From JBDLRH01 sp039800165 (GTDB taxonomy: Bacteria; Pseudomonadota; Gammaproteobacteria; Burkholderiales; Burkholderiaceae_C), in contig JBDLRH010000079.1 in assembly GCA_039800165.1 (NCBI GenBank), positions 1 through 36,577 of the forward strand: a DNA stretch of 36,577 nt, written 5' to 3'. The position numbers and the translations under genes are program-made. This document shows positions 15,956 to 23,027 of this stretch, in pieces. The notes under the pieces are model-generated. The model had not been told where the DNA came from. It was given only the letters and a program-made list of their open reading frames with translations, and ran no database searches. How positions within the stretch are numbered: position 1 is the stretch's first letter; the number at the start of each line of letters is the position of its first letter.

Positions 15956-17773
15956 TCAGCCGCCCTCGTAGGAGCCGGCCACACGCGCCTTGAAGCGCTT
16001 GTGCGGGTCGTAGGGAAACACGTCGTGCATGTGGCCCTTGAGGATGCGCTCCTTGTGCTGCTGCCAGAACTCCGGGTCCAGCAGGTCGGCATGGTGGCGC
16101 ATGAACACCTCGCGCACCGCGTCGTTGCCCAGCAGGAAGGGGCCAAAGGTCTCGGGGAACACGTCGCGCGGGCCCACCTGGTACCAGATCTCGCCCGACA
16201 TCTCGTCTTCCTCGTTGCGCGGCGGCGGCACCTTGCGGAAGTTGCAGTCGGTGATGTATTCGATCTCGTCGTAGTCGTAGAACACCACCTTGCCGTGGCG
16301 GGTGACCCCGAAGTTCTTCCACAGCATGTCGCCGGGGAAGATGTTGGCGGCCACCAGGTCCTTGATCGCATTGCCGTACTCCAGCACGGCGCGCTCCATC
16401 TGGTCGCGCGCACGCGGCGTGTCCAGGCCGGCGTCGAAGGCCTCCTGCAGGTACATGTTCAGCGGAATCATGCGCCGCTCGATGTACACATGCTTGATGA
16501 TGACTTCCACCGCGCCATCGCCGTCGCGGTCGGAGATTTCGATCTGGCTGGGCGCGAACTTCTGGATCTCGGCGATCAGCTCGTCCTCGAAGCGCTCGCG
16601 CGGGAAGGCCACCTCGCTGTACTCCAGCGTGTCGGCCATGCGGCCCACGCGGTCGTGCTGCTTGACCAGCTGGTACTTGCTCTTGATCAGCTCGCGCGTG
16701 GTGTCCTTCTGCGGCGGGTAGTAGTCCTTGATGACCTTGAACACGTAGGGAAACGACGGCAGGTCGAACACCAGCATCACCATGCCCTTGATGCCCGGCG
16801 CGATGCGGAATTGGTCGGAGCTGTGGCGCAGGTGGTAGAGGAAGTCGCGATAGAACAGCGTCTTGCCCTGCTTGGCCAGCCCCAGTGCGTTGTAGATCTC
16901 GTTGCGCGGCTTGCGCGGCATCATGCTGCGCAGGAACTGCACATAGGCGCTGGGCACTTCCATGTCGACCATGAAGTAGGCCCGCGCAAAGCTGAACAGC
17001 ATCAGCAGGTCTTCTTCGCCCAGCAGCACCGCGTCGATGAACAGCCGGCCCTGCCGGTTGTGCAGGATGGGCAGCGCAAACTGCAGCTCGTTGAAGCCGT
17101 TGATCAGCTTGCCCACCACATACGCGCCCTTGTTGCGGAAGAACAGGCTGGACAGCACCTGGATCTGGAAGTTGGCGCGCAGCGGCACCTCGCCCAGCTT
17201 CGCAGTCAGCGTGTCCACCACGTTGAGCGTGTCGCGCTTGAGGTCGTCGAACGGCATGCGCAGGTCGAACGCCTCGATGGCGCGCATCACCGTCTCGTGC
17301 AGCGTCTCGCGCTTGGGGTAGTAGGCGATGTAGGTGGGCTTGGCGGCAGGCTCGTCGTTCTCGATGTACTCGGTGCTGACCGCCGGGCGCACGAAGATGA
17401 AGTCGTTGTGGAAGTGCGTGCGGTGCAGGATCTTGGTGGTGACCGAGTTGAAGAAGGTCTCGGCCAGCTCCGGCTGGTGGTGGTCCACCAGCAGCCCGAT
17501 GTACAGCAGCTTGACCTGCTGCCATACATCCATCGGCTGATCTCCGGCGCGGAATTCCTTTTCCAGGCGCATCACGCATTCCTTGACGCGCAGGTCGTAG
17601 AACTCGATGCGCTCGCGCTGGGCGCGCTGCTGGCCGTGCCAGTCGGCCGTCTCGAAGCGGTGCTTGGCACGCGCCGACTCGGTGCGGAACAGCCGGTAGT
17701 GGCGGTTGAAGCCTTCCATCATCGCGCGGGCGATGTCAAAGGCGATCGGCGAATCGATGCGCTGCGTCAGCAT
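15956..17773 (-). CDS. aceK: Isocitrate dehydrogenase kinase/phosphatase AceK
   Basis: The 605-residue bifunctional enzyme phosphorylates and dephosphorylates isocitrate dehydrogenase, setting the split between TCA cycle and glyoxylate bypass. Family blocks are clear: HFHNDFIFVRP, LFFRNKGAYVVGK, the ATP loop RIAPGIKGMVM, the lysine strand FPYVFKVIKD, NIFPGDMLWKNFG and the acidic VFYDYDEIEYITDCNFR. The length is within the usual range (E. coli 578). It is separated from aceA/aceB, which are not in the window. It sits 11 bases after the carbonic anhydrase gene. Its place inside a LiuR-headed series suggests expression with leucine catabolism. Confidence 0.97.
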   Translation of the reverse strand: MLTQRIDSPIAFDIARAMMEGFNRHYRLFRTESARAKHRFETADWHGQQRAQRERIEFYDLRVKECVMRLEKEFRAGDQPMDVWQQVKLLYIGLLVDHHQPELAETFFNSVTTKILHRTHFHNDFIFVRPAVSTEYIENDEPAAKPTYIAYYPKRETLHETVMRAIEAFDLRMPFDDLKRDTLNVVDTLTAKLGEVPLRANFQIQVLSSLFFRNKGAYVVGKLINGFNELQFALPILHNRQGRLFIDAVLLGEEDLLMLFSFARAYFMVDMEVPSAYVQFLRSMMPRKPRNEIYNALGLAKQGKTLFYRDFLYHLRHSSDQFRIAPGIKGMVMLVFDLPSFPYVFKVIKDYYPPQKDTTRELIKSKYQLVKQHDRVGRMADTLEYSEVAFPRERFEDELIAEIQKFAPSQIEISDRDGDGAVEVIIKHVYIERRMIPLNMYLQEAFDAGLDTPRARDQMERAVLEYGNAIKDLVAANIFPGDMLWKNFGVTRHGKVVFYDYDEIEYITDCNFRKVPPPRNEEDEMSGEIWYQVGPRDVFPETFGPFLLGNDAVREVFMRHHADLLDPEFWQQHKERILKGHMHDVFPYDPHKRFKARVAGSYEGG

Positions 17774-17784
17774 GGCCCGCCCCG

Positions 17785-18444
17785 TCAGTCGGTCGCGACG
17801 CCGCGCGGGTAGCGCTTGAGGGCCTGGCGGAACACGCCCACCACTTCATCGGGCCGCTGCATCGTGACCTGCAGGTCCTTGAGCAAGCCGTCCTTGAGGC
17901 CGTAGCACCAGCCGTGCACTGCCACCTTCTGGCCGCGGCGCCAGGCGTCCTGCAGCACATTGGTCAGCGCCACATGGCCCACCTGCTCGATCACGTTCAT
18001 CTCGCACAGCACGTCTTCCTGCTCGGGCACGCTCAGGTGGTCGATGCGGCGGTGGTGGCGCATCTTGACGTCGTGCACATGGCGCAGCCAGTTGTCGGCC
18101 AGGCCCACGCGCGCACCGCGCAGCGCCGCCAGCACGCCGCCGCAGCCATAGTGGCCCACCACGATGATGTGCTCGACCTTGAGGTGGTCCACCGCGAACT
18201 GGATGACCGACAGCGCGTTCAGGTCGGAATGCACCACCACGTTGGCCACATTGCGGTGCACGAACACCTCGCCCGGGTCCAGGCCGGTGATCTGGTTGGC
18301 CGGCACGCGGCTGTCGGAGCAGCCGATCCACAGGTAGCGCGGCGTCTGCTGGCGCGCCAGGTGGCTGAAGAAGTCGGGATTGTCCTGCACCATGCGCGCA
18401 GCCCAGCTGCGGTTGGCATCCAGCAGGTGCTGCAGTGAACTCAT
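17785..18444 (-). CDS. can: Beta-class carbonic anhydrase
   Basis: The 219-residue Zn enzyme interconverts CO2 and bicarbonate. Zn-site motifs are WIGCSDSRVPANQ (Cys with the Asp-Arg dyad) and VVGHYGCGGV (His and Cys). The GEVFVHRNVANVV strand and the final VAVHGWCYGLKDGLL are typical of the E. coli Can/CynT type. The ATG at 18444 is preceded by AGGGAGGA; the longer frame to 18492 overlaps ivd and is not conserved. It follows ivd by 31 bases and precedes aceK by 11. Bicarbonate is a substrate of methylcrotonyl-CoA carboxylase, the step after Ivd, which may explain the placement. Confidence 0.96.
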   Translation of the reverse strand: MSSLQHLLDANRSWAARMVQDNPDFFSHLARQQTPRYLWIGCSDSRVPANQITGLDPGEVFVHRNVANVVVHSDLNALSVIQFAVDHLKVEHIIVVGHYGCGGVLAALRGARVGLADNWLRHVHDVKMRHHRRIDHLSVPEQEDVLCEMNVIEQVGHVALTNVLQDAWRRGQKVAVHGWCYGLKDGLLKDLQVTMQRPDEVVGVFRQALKRYPRGVATD

Positions 18445-18475
18445 GGTCGTGTCCTCCCTGGGTACCGGCGTGTGA

Positions 18476-19657
18476 TTACATCGTCTCGGCAAACAGCTCG
18501 CGGCCGATCAGCATGCGGCGGATCTCGCTGGTGCCGGCGCCAATCTCATACAGCTTGGCGTCGCGCCACAGGCGGCCCAGCGGGTATTCGTTGATGTAGC
18601 CGTTGCCGCCGAAGATCTGGATGCCCTCGCCAGCCATCCAGGTGGCCTTCTCGGCGCACCACAGGATGACGCTGGCGCAGTCCTTGCGCACGGTGCGCAC
18701 ATGCTCGGCACCCAGCTGGTCAAGGTTCTTGCCCACGGTGTAGCAAAAGCTGCGCGCGGCCTGCAGCACCGTGTACATGTCGGCCACCTTGCCCTGGATG
18801 AGCTGGAATTCGCCGATGCTCTGGCCGAACTGCTTGCGGTCGTGGATGTAGGGCACCACGTTGTCCATCACGCTTTGCATGATGCCGATGGGCCCGGCGG
18901 CCAGCACCGCGCGCTCGTAGTCCAGGCCGCTCATCAGCACCTTCGCGCCGTTGTTCAGGCCACCCAGGATGTTCTGCGCCGGCACTTCCACGTTCTCGAA
19001 CACCAGCTCGCCGGTGTGCGATCCGCGCATGCCCAGCTTGTCGAGCTTCTGCGCAATCGAAAAGCCGCGCATCCCGCGCTCGATCAGGAAGGCGGTCACG
19101 CCGCGCGCGCCCATCTCGGGCTCGGTCTTGGCGTACACCACCAGCGTATCGGCGTCCGGGCCGTTGGTGATCCACATCTTCGAGCCGTTGAGCAGGTAGT
19201 AGCCGCCCTTGTCCTGCGCCTTGAGCTTCATGCTGATCACGTCGCTGCCGGCGCCCGGCTCGCTCATCGCCAGCGCACCCACATGCTCGCCGCTGATCAG
19301 CTTGGGCAGGTACTTGCGCTTCTGCTCTTCGGTGCCGTTGCGCTTGATCTGGTTGACGCACAGGTTGGAGTGCGCGCCGTAGGACAGGCCCACGCTGGCG
19401 CTTGCGCGGCTGATCTCTTCCATCGCGATCATGTGGGCGAGGTAGCCCATGTTCGCCCCGCCGTATGCCTCGGGCACGGTGATGCCCAGCACGCCGAGGT
19501 CGCCCATCTTGCGCCACAGGTCCATCGGGAACTGGTCGCTGCGGTCGATCTCGGCCGCGCGCGGGGCGATCTCGGCATCGGCGAAGGCGCGCACCGCATC
19601 GCGCAGCGCGTCGATGTCTTCGCCAAGGTGAAAGTTCAGTCCGGGCAGGTTGCTCAT
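18476..19657 (-). CDS. ivd: Isovaleryl-CoA dehydrogenase
   Basis: The 393-residue acyl-CoA dehydrogenase oxidises isovaleryl-CoA to 3-methylcrotonyl-CoA in leucine breakdown. Diagnostic is the catalytic Glu248 in GLDYERAVLAAGP, a position specific to this subfamily. The usual C-terminal YEGT is replaced by YEIGAGTSEIRR. Other motifs are ALAMSEPGAGSDV, KMWITNGPDADTLVVYAKT, KLGMRGSHTGELVFENVEVP and QIFGGNGYINEYPLGR. It starts 19 bases after the thioesterase stop, with AAGGA upstream. It lies in the LiuR-headed series. Confidence 0.96.
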   Translation of the reverse strand: MSNLPGLNFHLGEDIDALRDAVRAFADAEIAPRAAEIDRSDQFPMDLWRKMGDLGVLGITVPEAYGGANMGYLAHMIAMEEISRASASVGLSYGAHSNLCVNQIKRNGTEEQKRKYLPKLISGEHVGALAMSEPGAGSDVISMKLKAQDKGGYYLLNGSKMWITNGPDADTLVVYAKTEPEMGARGVTAFLIERGMRGFSIAQKLDKLGMRGSHTGELVFENVEVPAQNILGGLNNGAKVLMSGLDYERAVLAAGPIGIMQSVMDNVVPYIHDRKQFGQSIGEFQLIQGKVADMYTVLQAARSFCYTVGKNLDQLGAEHVRTVRKDCASVILWCAEKATWMAGEGIQIFGGNGYINEYPLGRLWRDAKLYEIGAGTSEIRRMLIGRELFAETM

Positions 19658-19676
19658 GAATCGTCCTTGTGGGGTC

Positions 19677-20141
19677 TCAGCTCGGGGTGTCGCTGCGGCC
19701 GGTGACGGCCATCAGCGTTGCGGTCATGGTGGCCACCAGCCGCTCGCTGCCGTCCGCAGCCAGCGCATAGGCGCGCCCGTCGACCAGGCTGATGGTGCGC
19801 CCGGGCTTGATCACCTGGCCCACCGCGCGAAAGCGCTGGCCCTGGGCCGGCGCAACGAAATTGGTCTTGAACTCGATGGTCAGCACGCCGGTGTCCTGCG
19901 GCATCAGCGTGAAGGCGGCATAACCGCAGGCCGAGTCGAGCACCGTGGCCACCACACCGCCGTGCAGAAAGCCGTTTTGCTGCGTCAGGCCCGGCGCCCA
20001 GTCGACCAGGATCTCCACGCTGCCAGGTGCGACCGCGCCCATGCGTGCGCCCAGCGTGTGCATCACGCCCTGCAGCGCAAAGCTGTCGCGGGTGCGGGCC
20101 TCGTAGCCTTCGAAGCGGGGCTGAAACGGTGCGGTGCTCAT
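19677..20141 (-). CDS. PaaI-type hotdog-fold acyl-CoA thioesterase
   Basis: The 154-residue single hotdog-domain protein has the FLHGGVVATVLDSACGYAA signature helix (HGG motif) and the paired strand LTIEFKTNFVAP. These are typical of PaaI/YigI-like thioesterases that hydrolyse small acyl-CoA esters. In this context it could release CoA trapped in isovaleryl- or methylcrotonyl-CoA, which is inference. Its ATG overlaps the LiuR stop (ATGA, 20138-20141), which implies translational coupling, and ivd follows 19 bases later. Confidence 0.9.
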   Translation of the reverse strand: MSTAPFQPRFEGYEARTRDSFALQGVMHTLGARMGAVAPGSVEILVDWAPGLTQQNGFLHGGVVATVLDSACGYAAFTLMPQDTGVLTIEFKTNFVAPAQGQRFRAVGQVIKPGRTISLVDGRAYALAADGSERLVATMTATLMAVTGRSDTPS

Positions 20142-20536
20142 GCGTTCTTGCGGTCGATCTTGGCCAGCAGCGCCCGCGCCTCCTTCTCGTGCACGCGCAC
20201 CTCGTCCAGGTTGGCCTGCAGGTCGGCCAGCTGGTCTTCGATCTGTGCGCGGTGCTGCGCCAGCACCGCGAGGAACTTGCGCAGCTGCGGCCCGGTGTCG
20301 CGCGGGCTGTCGTACATGTCGATGATGTCTTTCGCCTCTGACAGCGACAGGCCCAGCCGCTTGGCGCGCAGCGTGAGCTTGAGCCGGGTGCGGTCGCGCG
20401 CGCTGTACACGCGGCTGCGCCCGCCCGGGCCGGTGCGCTGCGGCTGCAGCAGGCCCATGTCCTCATAAAAGCGCATCGCCCGCGTGGTCAGGTCGAATTC
20501 GCGCGCGAGGTCGCTGATGGAATAGGTGGTGGCCAT
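20138..20536 (-). CDS. liuR: MerR-family regulator of leucine/isovalerate catabolism (LiuR)
   Basis: The 132-residue regulator has an N-terminal MerR winged helix-turn-helix (about 4-75: YSISDLAREFDLTTRAMRFY, then EDMGLLQPQRTGPGGRSRVY). A C-terminal dimerisation coiled coil follows (about 88-130). There are no metal-binding cysteines, which fits LiuR rather than metal sensors. Co-location with ivd and a perfect palindrome 36-55 bases before its start are the features of LiuR regulons described in proteobacteria. The ATG at 20536 begins MATTYSISDLA. The frame is open to 20716, but that part covers the palindrome and the end of ygjP and is not protein-like. It likely represses its own operon. 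Confidence 0.92.
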   Translation of the reverse strand: MATTYSISDLAREFDLTTRAMRFYEDMGLLQPQRTGPGGRSRVYSARDRTRLKLTLRAKRLGLSLSEAKDIIDMYDSPRDTGPQLRKFLAVLAQHRAQIEDQLADLQANLDEVRVHEKEARALLAKIDRKNA

Positions 20537-20571
20537 GGTGGGCAGGGCAGCCGGGTCGCAAGCTGCTTTGA

Positions 20572-20591
20572 CGTTGACGTTAACGTCAACG
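20572..20591. promoter_or_regulatory. Perfect 20-bp palindrome, probable LiuR operator
   Basis: CGTTGACGTTAACGTCAACG is a perfect palindrome centred at 20581/20582, between the ygjP stop and liuR. Its TTGACGTTAACGTCAA core agrees with the general form of LiuR sites known from comparative genomics (an inverted repeat around ACGT-type half-sites). It includes a minus-strand TTGACG that could serve as a -35 hexamer. A further TTGACG on the + strand (20569-20574) precedes it. Confidence 0.85.
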
Positions 20592-20631
20592 CGGATGGCG
20601 ATCGTAACCGCTTCCGGGGGGCCCGCGCCAG

Positions 20632-21570
20632 TCAATCCCAGCGCGGCACCGCCTCGTCGCGCAGCAGCGCACGCCGCTCGGCGTAGTCGGGCAGCACCTG
20701 CGCCACCGTGTCCCAAAAGCGCGGGCTGTGGTCCAGCACCCGCAGGTGGCTGAGCTCGTGTACCACCACATAGTCAATCGCCGGCAGTGCCAGGTGGATC
20801 AGCCGCCAGTTGAGCCGGATCGAGCCGTCGGCGCCGGCGCTGCCCCAGCGGGTGCCCGCGCTCGACAGGCCCAGGCGCTGCCAGCGCACGCCGAGCTGCG
20901 GCGCGAAGTGGTCCAGCCGCTCGGTGAACACCCGCCGCGCCTCGCGCATCAGCCAGGCCTGCACCGCGTCGCGGATCTGCGCTGGCTCGCTGTGCAGCGG
21001 CAGCCGGATGCGCAAGGTCGCCGGCGCGTCCGGCATGCCGGGGGCGATGGGCTCGGACAGCTGCGCCATCGCGGTGGCGGTGGGGTCGAGCTGCACCCGC
21101 AGGCTGCGGCCCAGCCAGGGCAGCGTGCAGCCGTCGGCCCAGGCGATGCGCGACGACTCGAGCCGCTGCTCGCGCTCGCGCATCTCGGAGAGCTTGCGCG
21201 CAATCCAGGTCGCCTTCTCCTGCAGCGCCGATTCGATTTCGTACAGCGGCACCCAGCGCGGTGCGCTGACCACCAGGCCCTCGCCGTCCACCGCAAAGCC
21301 GATGGTGCGGCGGCGCGAGCGGCGCAGCTCGTAGGCCACCACCGCACCGGCCAGCTGCGCGCGCCGGTTGGCCCGCGGATGATCGAAGCGTGCCGGCGCG
21401 ATGCTGTCGGCCAGCGCCACGGCGGGGGCGTCTTGCGCTGGGGCGGCCTGGGACGAGGGCGCGGGAACCGCCGTGGAAACCGTCGCGGGAACAGGTGAAC
21501 TTGCAGGGGCCGACGACGCCTCACGCGGCGGCACCAGCAGGTCGAGCGTCAGCTGCAGCGCCCGCCACAT
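20632..21570 (-). CDS. YgjP-like zinc metallopeptidase-domain protein (DUF45, M48-like)
   Basis: The 312-residue protein has the YgjP/WLM-like metallopeptidase fold. The signature is VVHELSHLRVLDHSPRFW, with the HExxH zinc motif and third-ligand region. WGSAGADGSIRLNWRLIHL precedes it, and the upstream RRRTIGFAVDGEGLVVSAPR segment is the usual N-terminal part. A low-complexity Pro/Ala/Ser/Val region (about 17-55) is extra and contains three diverged 12-bp units (21461-21496). The ATG at 21570 is 11 bases after the plsC stop; the frame stays open to 22284 but only as a shadow of plsC. The cellular role of the family is unsettled. Confidence 0.88.
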   Translation of the reverse strand: MWRALQLTLDLLVPPREASSAPASSPVPATVSTAVPAPSSQAAPAQDAPAVALADSIAPARFDHPRANRRAQLAGAVVAYELRRSRRRTIGFAVDGEGLVVSAPRWVPLYEIESALQEKATWIARKLSEMREREQRLESSRIAWADGCTLPWLGRSLRVQLDPTATAMAQLSEPIAPGMPDAPATLRIRLPLHSEPAQIRDAVQAWLMREARRVFTERLDHFAPQLGVRWQRLGLSSAGTRWGSAGADGSIRLNWRLIHLALPAIDYVVVHELSHLRVLDHSPRFWDTVAQVLPDYAERRALLRDEAVPRWD

Positions 21571-21581
21571 GGCCTGCGCCT

Positions 21582-22316
21582 TCAGCGGTAGGCCTCGGGG
21601 TCGAGCCGCCGCATCTCCGACTCGATCCAGGCCTCGACCTCGCGCATCAGCTCCTCGGGCTCGCGCCCGGCGCTGTCGATCGGCTTGCCGATGGACACGT
21701 CCACCACCCCCGGGCGCTTGATGAAGGCCTTGCGCGGCCAGCACTTGGCAGACGTCACCGCAATCGGGATCACCGGCGCGCCGGTCTCGATGGCCAGCCG
21801 CGTGCCGCCGGTCTTGTAGGTGCCCTTCTGTCCGCGCGGGATGCGCGTGCCCTCGGGGAACATGATGATCCAGACGCCTTGCGCGAGCAGCTCCTTGCCC
21901 TGCGCCACCACCTTGTTGAAGGCCTGCGCGCGCTGGCTGCGGTCGATGTGGATCATGTCCAGCCGCCCCATCGCCCAGCCAAAGAACGGCACGTACAGCA
22001 GCTCGCGCTTGAACACATACGCCAGCGGGTGCGGCATGATGGTCGGCATCAGGAAGGTCTCGTAGGTCGACTGATGCTTGACCAGCAGGATGGCCGGACT
22101 GCGCTGCCCGACCGGCAGGTGCTCCATGCCGCTGATGCGGTAGCGGATGCCCATGATCACCCGCGCGCCTTCGATCGCCCAGCGCAGCCAGCGCGCTGCC
22201 ATCCAGTACAGCGGCTCGCCGCGGCGCCAGATCGATGCCGTCAGCATGATGATGCCCCAGGGCACCACCGTGACCAGCATCCACAGCGCATGAAGGGAGG
22301 AGCGCAACAGGTTCAT
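21582..22316 (-). CDS. plsC: 1-acyl-sn-glycerol-3-phosphate acyltransferase
   Basis: The 244-residue membrane-associated enzyme acylates lysophosphatidic acid to phosphatidic acid. An N-terminal hydrophobic segment (about 10-30) precedes the acyltransferase blocks: KHQSTYETF (His81, with Glu86 where most families have Asp), the WAMGRLDMIHIDR segment, FPEGTR (153-158) and the late TGAPVIPIA. The HX4E form keeps the acid and should be functional. The ATG at 22316 begins MNLLRSSLH. The open frame continues to 22517 inside gmhB but is not conserved there. It follows gmhB by 40 bases. Confidence 0.94.
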   Translation of the reverse strand: MNLLRSSLHALWMLVTVVPWGIIMLTASIWRRGEPLYWMAARWLRWAIEGARVIMGIRYRISGMEHLPVGQRSPAILLVKHQSTYETFLMPTIMPHPLAYVFKRELLYVPFFGWAMGRLDMIHIDRSQRAQAFNKVVAQGKELLAQGVWIIMFPEGTRIPRGQKGTYKTGGTRLAIETGAPVIPIAVTSAKCWPRKAFIKRPGVVDVSIGKPIDSAGREPEELMREVEAWIESEMRRLDPEAYR

Positions 22317-22356
22317 CAAGCGCTTTCGTGCCTTGCGTGGGTGCGTTGCGTGCGCT

Positions 22357-22989
22357 TTATGCCGCGGCGGGCCGGCTGCGGCCTTCCAGCAGGTCGCGTG
22401 CGTCGCGCAGCTCGCGCGCGCCGCGGGCCTCGCGTGCCAGCAGCCAGGCGGCAAAGCCGGCCAGGTCTTCGTGCACCGTGGTGGCCGGCGGAAACTCGAC
22501 CGGCAGCGGTTCGCCACGCCGCGCGCTTTCGCGCAGTTGTTCGGCGCGCCCGGTCAGCACCATGTGCGGCCGGCAGCCCGCGGCCTGCGCCGCCTGCGCA
22601 TCGCGCAGGTTGTCGCCCACCACCGCCACATCCGCCAGGTCCACGCCGAAGCGCTCGGCGATCTGCTCGAACAGGCCGGGCTGCGGCTTGCGGCAGCGGC
22701 ACTCTTCTTCGGGCGCGTGCGGGCAATAGAACACCGCATCGATGCGCCCGCCGGCGGCCGCCAGCAGCTTGTGCATCTTGGCGTGCACCGCATTCAGGCC
22801 GGCCATGTCCAGCAGGCCACGGCCCAGGCCCGACTGGTTGGTGGCCACCACCACATGCCAGCCCGCCTGCGTGAGGCGGGCGATCGCCTCCAGCGCGCCG
22901 GGCAGCGGCTGCCATTCGTCGGGCGTCTTGATGTGCTGGGCGCTGAACTGGTTGATGGTGCCGTCGCGGCCCAGGATCACGAGTTTCAT
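22357..22989 (-). CDS. gmhB: D,D-heptose 1,7-bisphosphate phosphatase-like HAD protein with Gly at the nucleophile position
   Basis: The 210-residue protein is clearly GmhB-like, the family that removes the C7 phosphate in ADP-heptose synthesis for lipopolysaccharide. Motif II (VVATNQSG), the zinc loop (Cys89, His91, Cys97, Cys99 in CPHAPEEECRCRKPQPG) with Lys101, and motif IV (VVGDNLRD, Asp126 and Asp130) are intact. Motif I reads VILGRDGTIN, so Gly7 replaces the Asp that forms the phospho-enzyme, while acid/base Asp9 remains. The reverse-strand codon is GGC. As read, it should be inactive or use another mechanism. Context glyS-gmhB-plsC is the usual one. The C-terminus is longer than E. coli GmhB and is Arg/Ala-rich. 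Confidence 0.88.
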   Translation of the reverse strand: MKLVILGRDGTINQFSAQHIKTPDEWQPLPGALEAIARLTQAGWHVVVATNQSGLGRGLLDMAGLNAVHAKMHKLLAAAGGRIDAVFYCPHAPEEECRCRKPQPGLFEQIAERFGVDLADVAVVGDNLRDAQAAQAAGCRPHMVLTGRAEQLRESARRGEPLPVEFPPATTVHEDLAGFAAWLLAREARGARELRDARDLLEGRSRPAAA

Positions 22990-23027
22990 GCGCGGCGCTC
23001 CGGTGGGTGGTGCAGGGCTCGCCGCGC

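Noticed and set aside
13748..17812. A 1354-codon open frame on the + strand
   Set aside because: It runs antisense to the SDR, thiolase, membrane protein and aceK genes, all with clear family motifs. Its translation is His/Arg/Gln/Leu-rich with no motif. It is a product of high GC3 codon use.
20537..20716. Longer LiuR start
   Set aside because: The extension reads through the palindromic operator and the end of ygjP and gives an Ala/Arg/Gly-rich leader absent from MerR proteins.
21571..22284. Large fused protein of YgjP with an upstream domain
   Set aside because: The upstream codons are an out-of-frame reading of plsC. The real start is ATG 21570.
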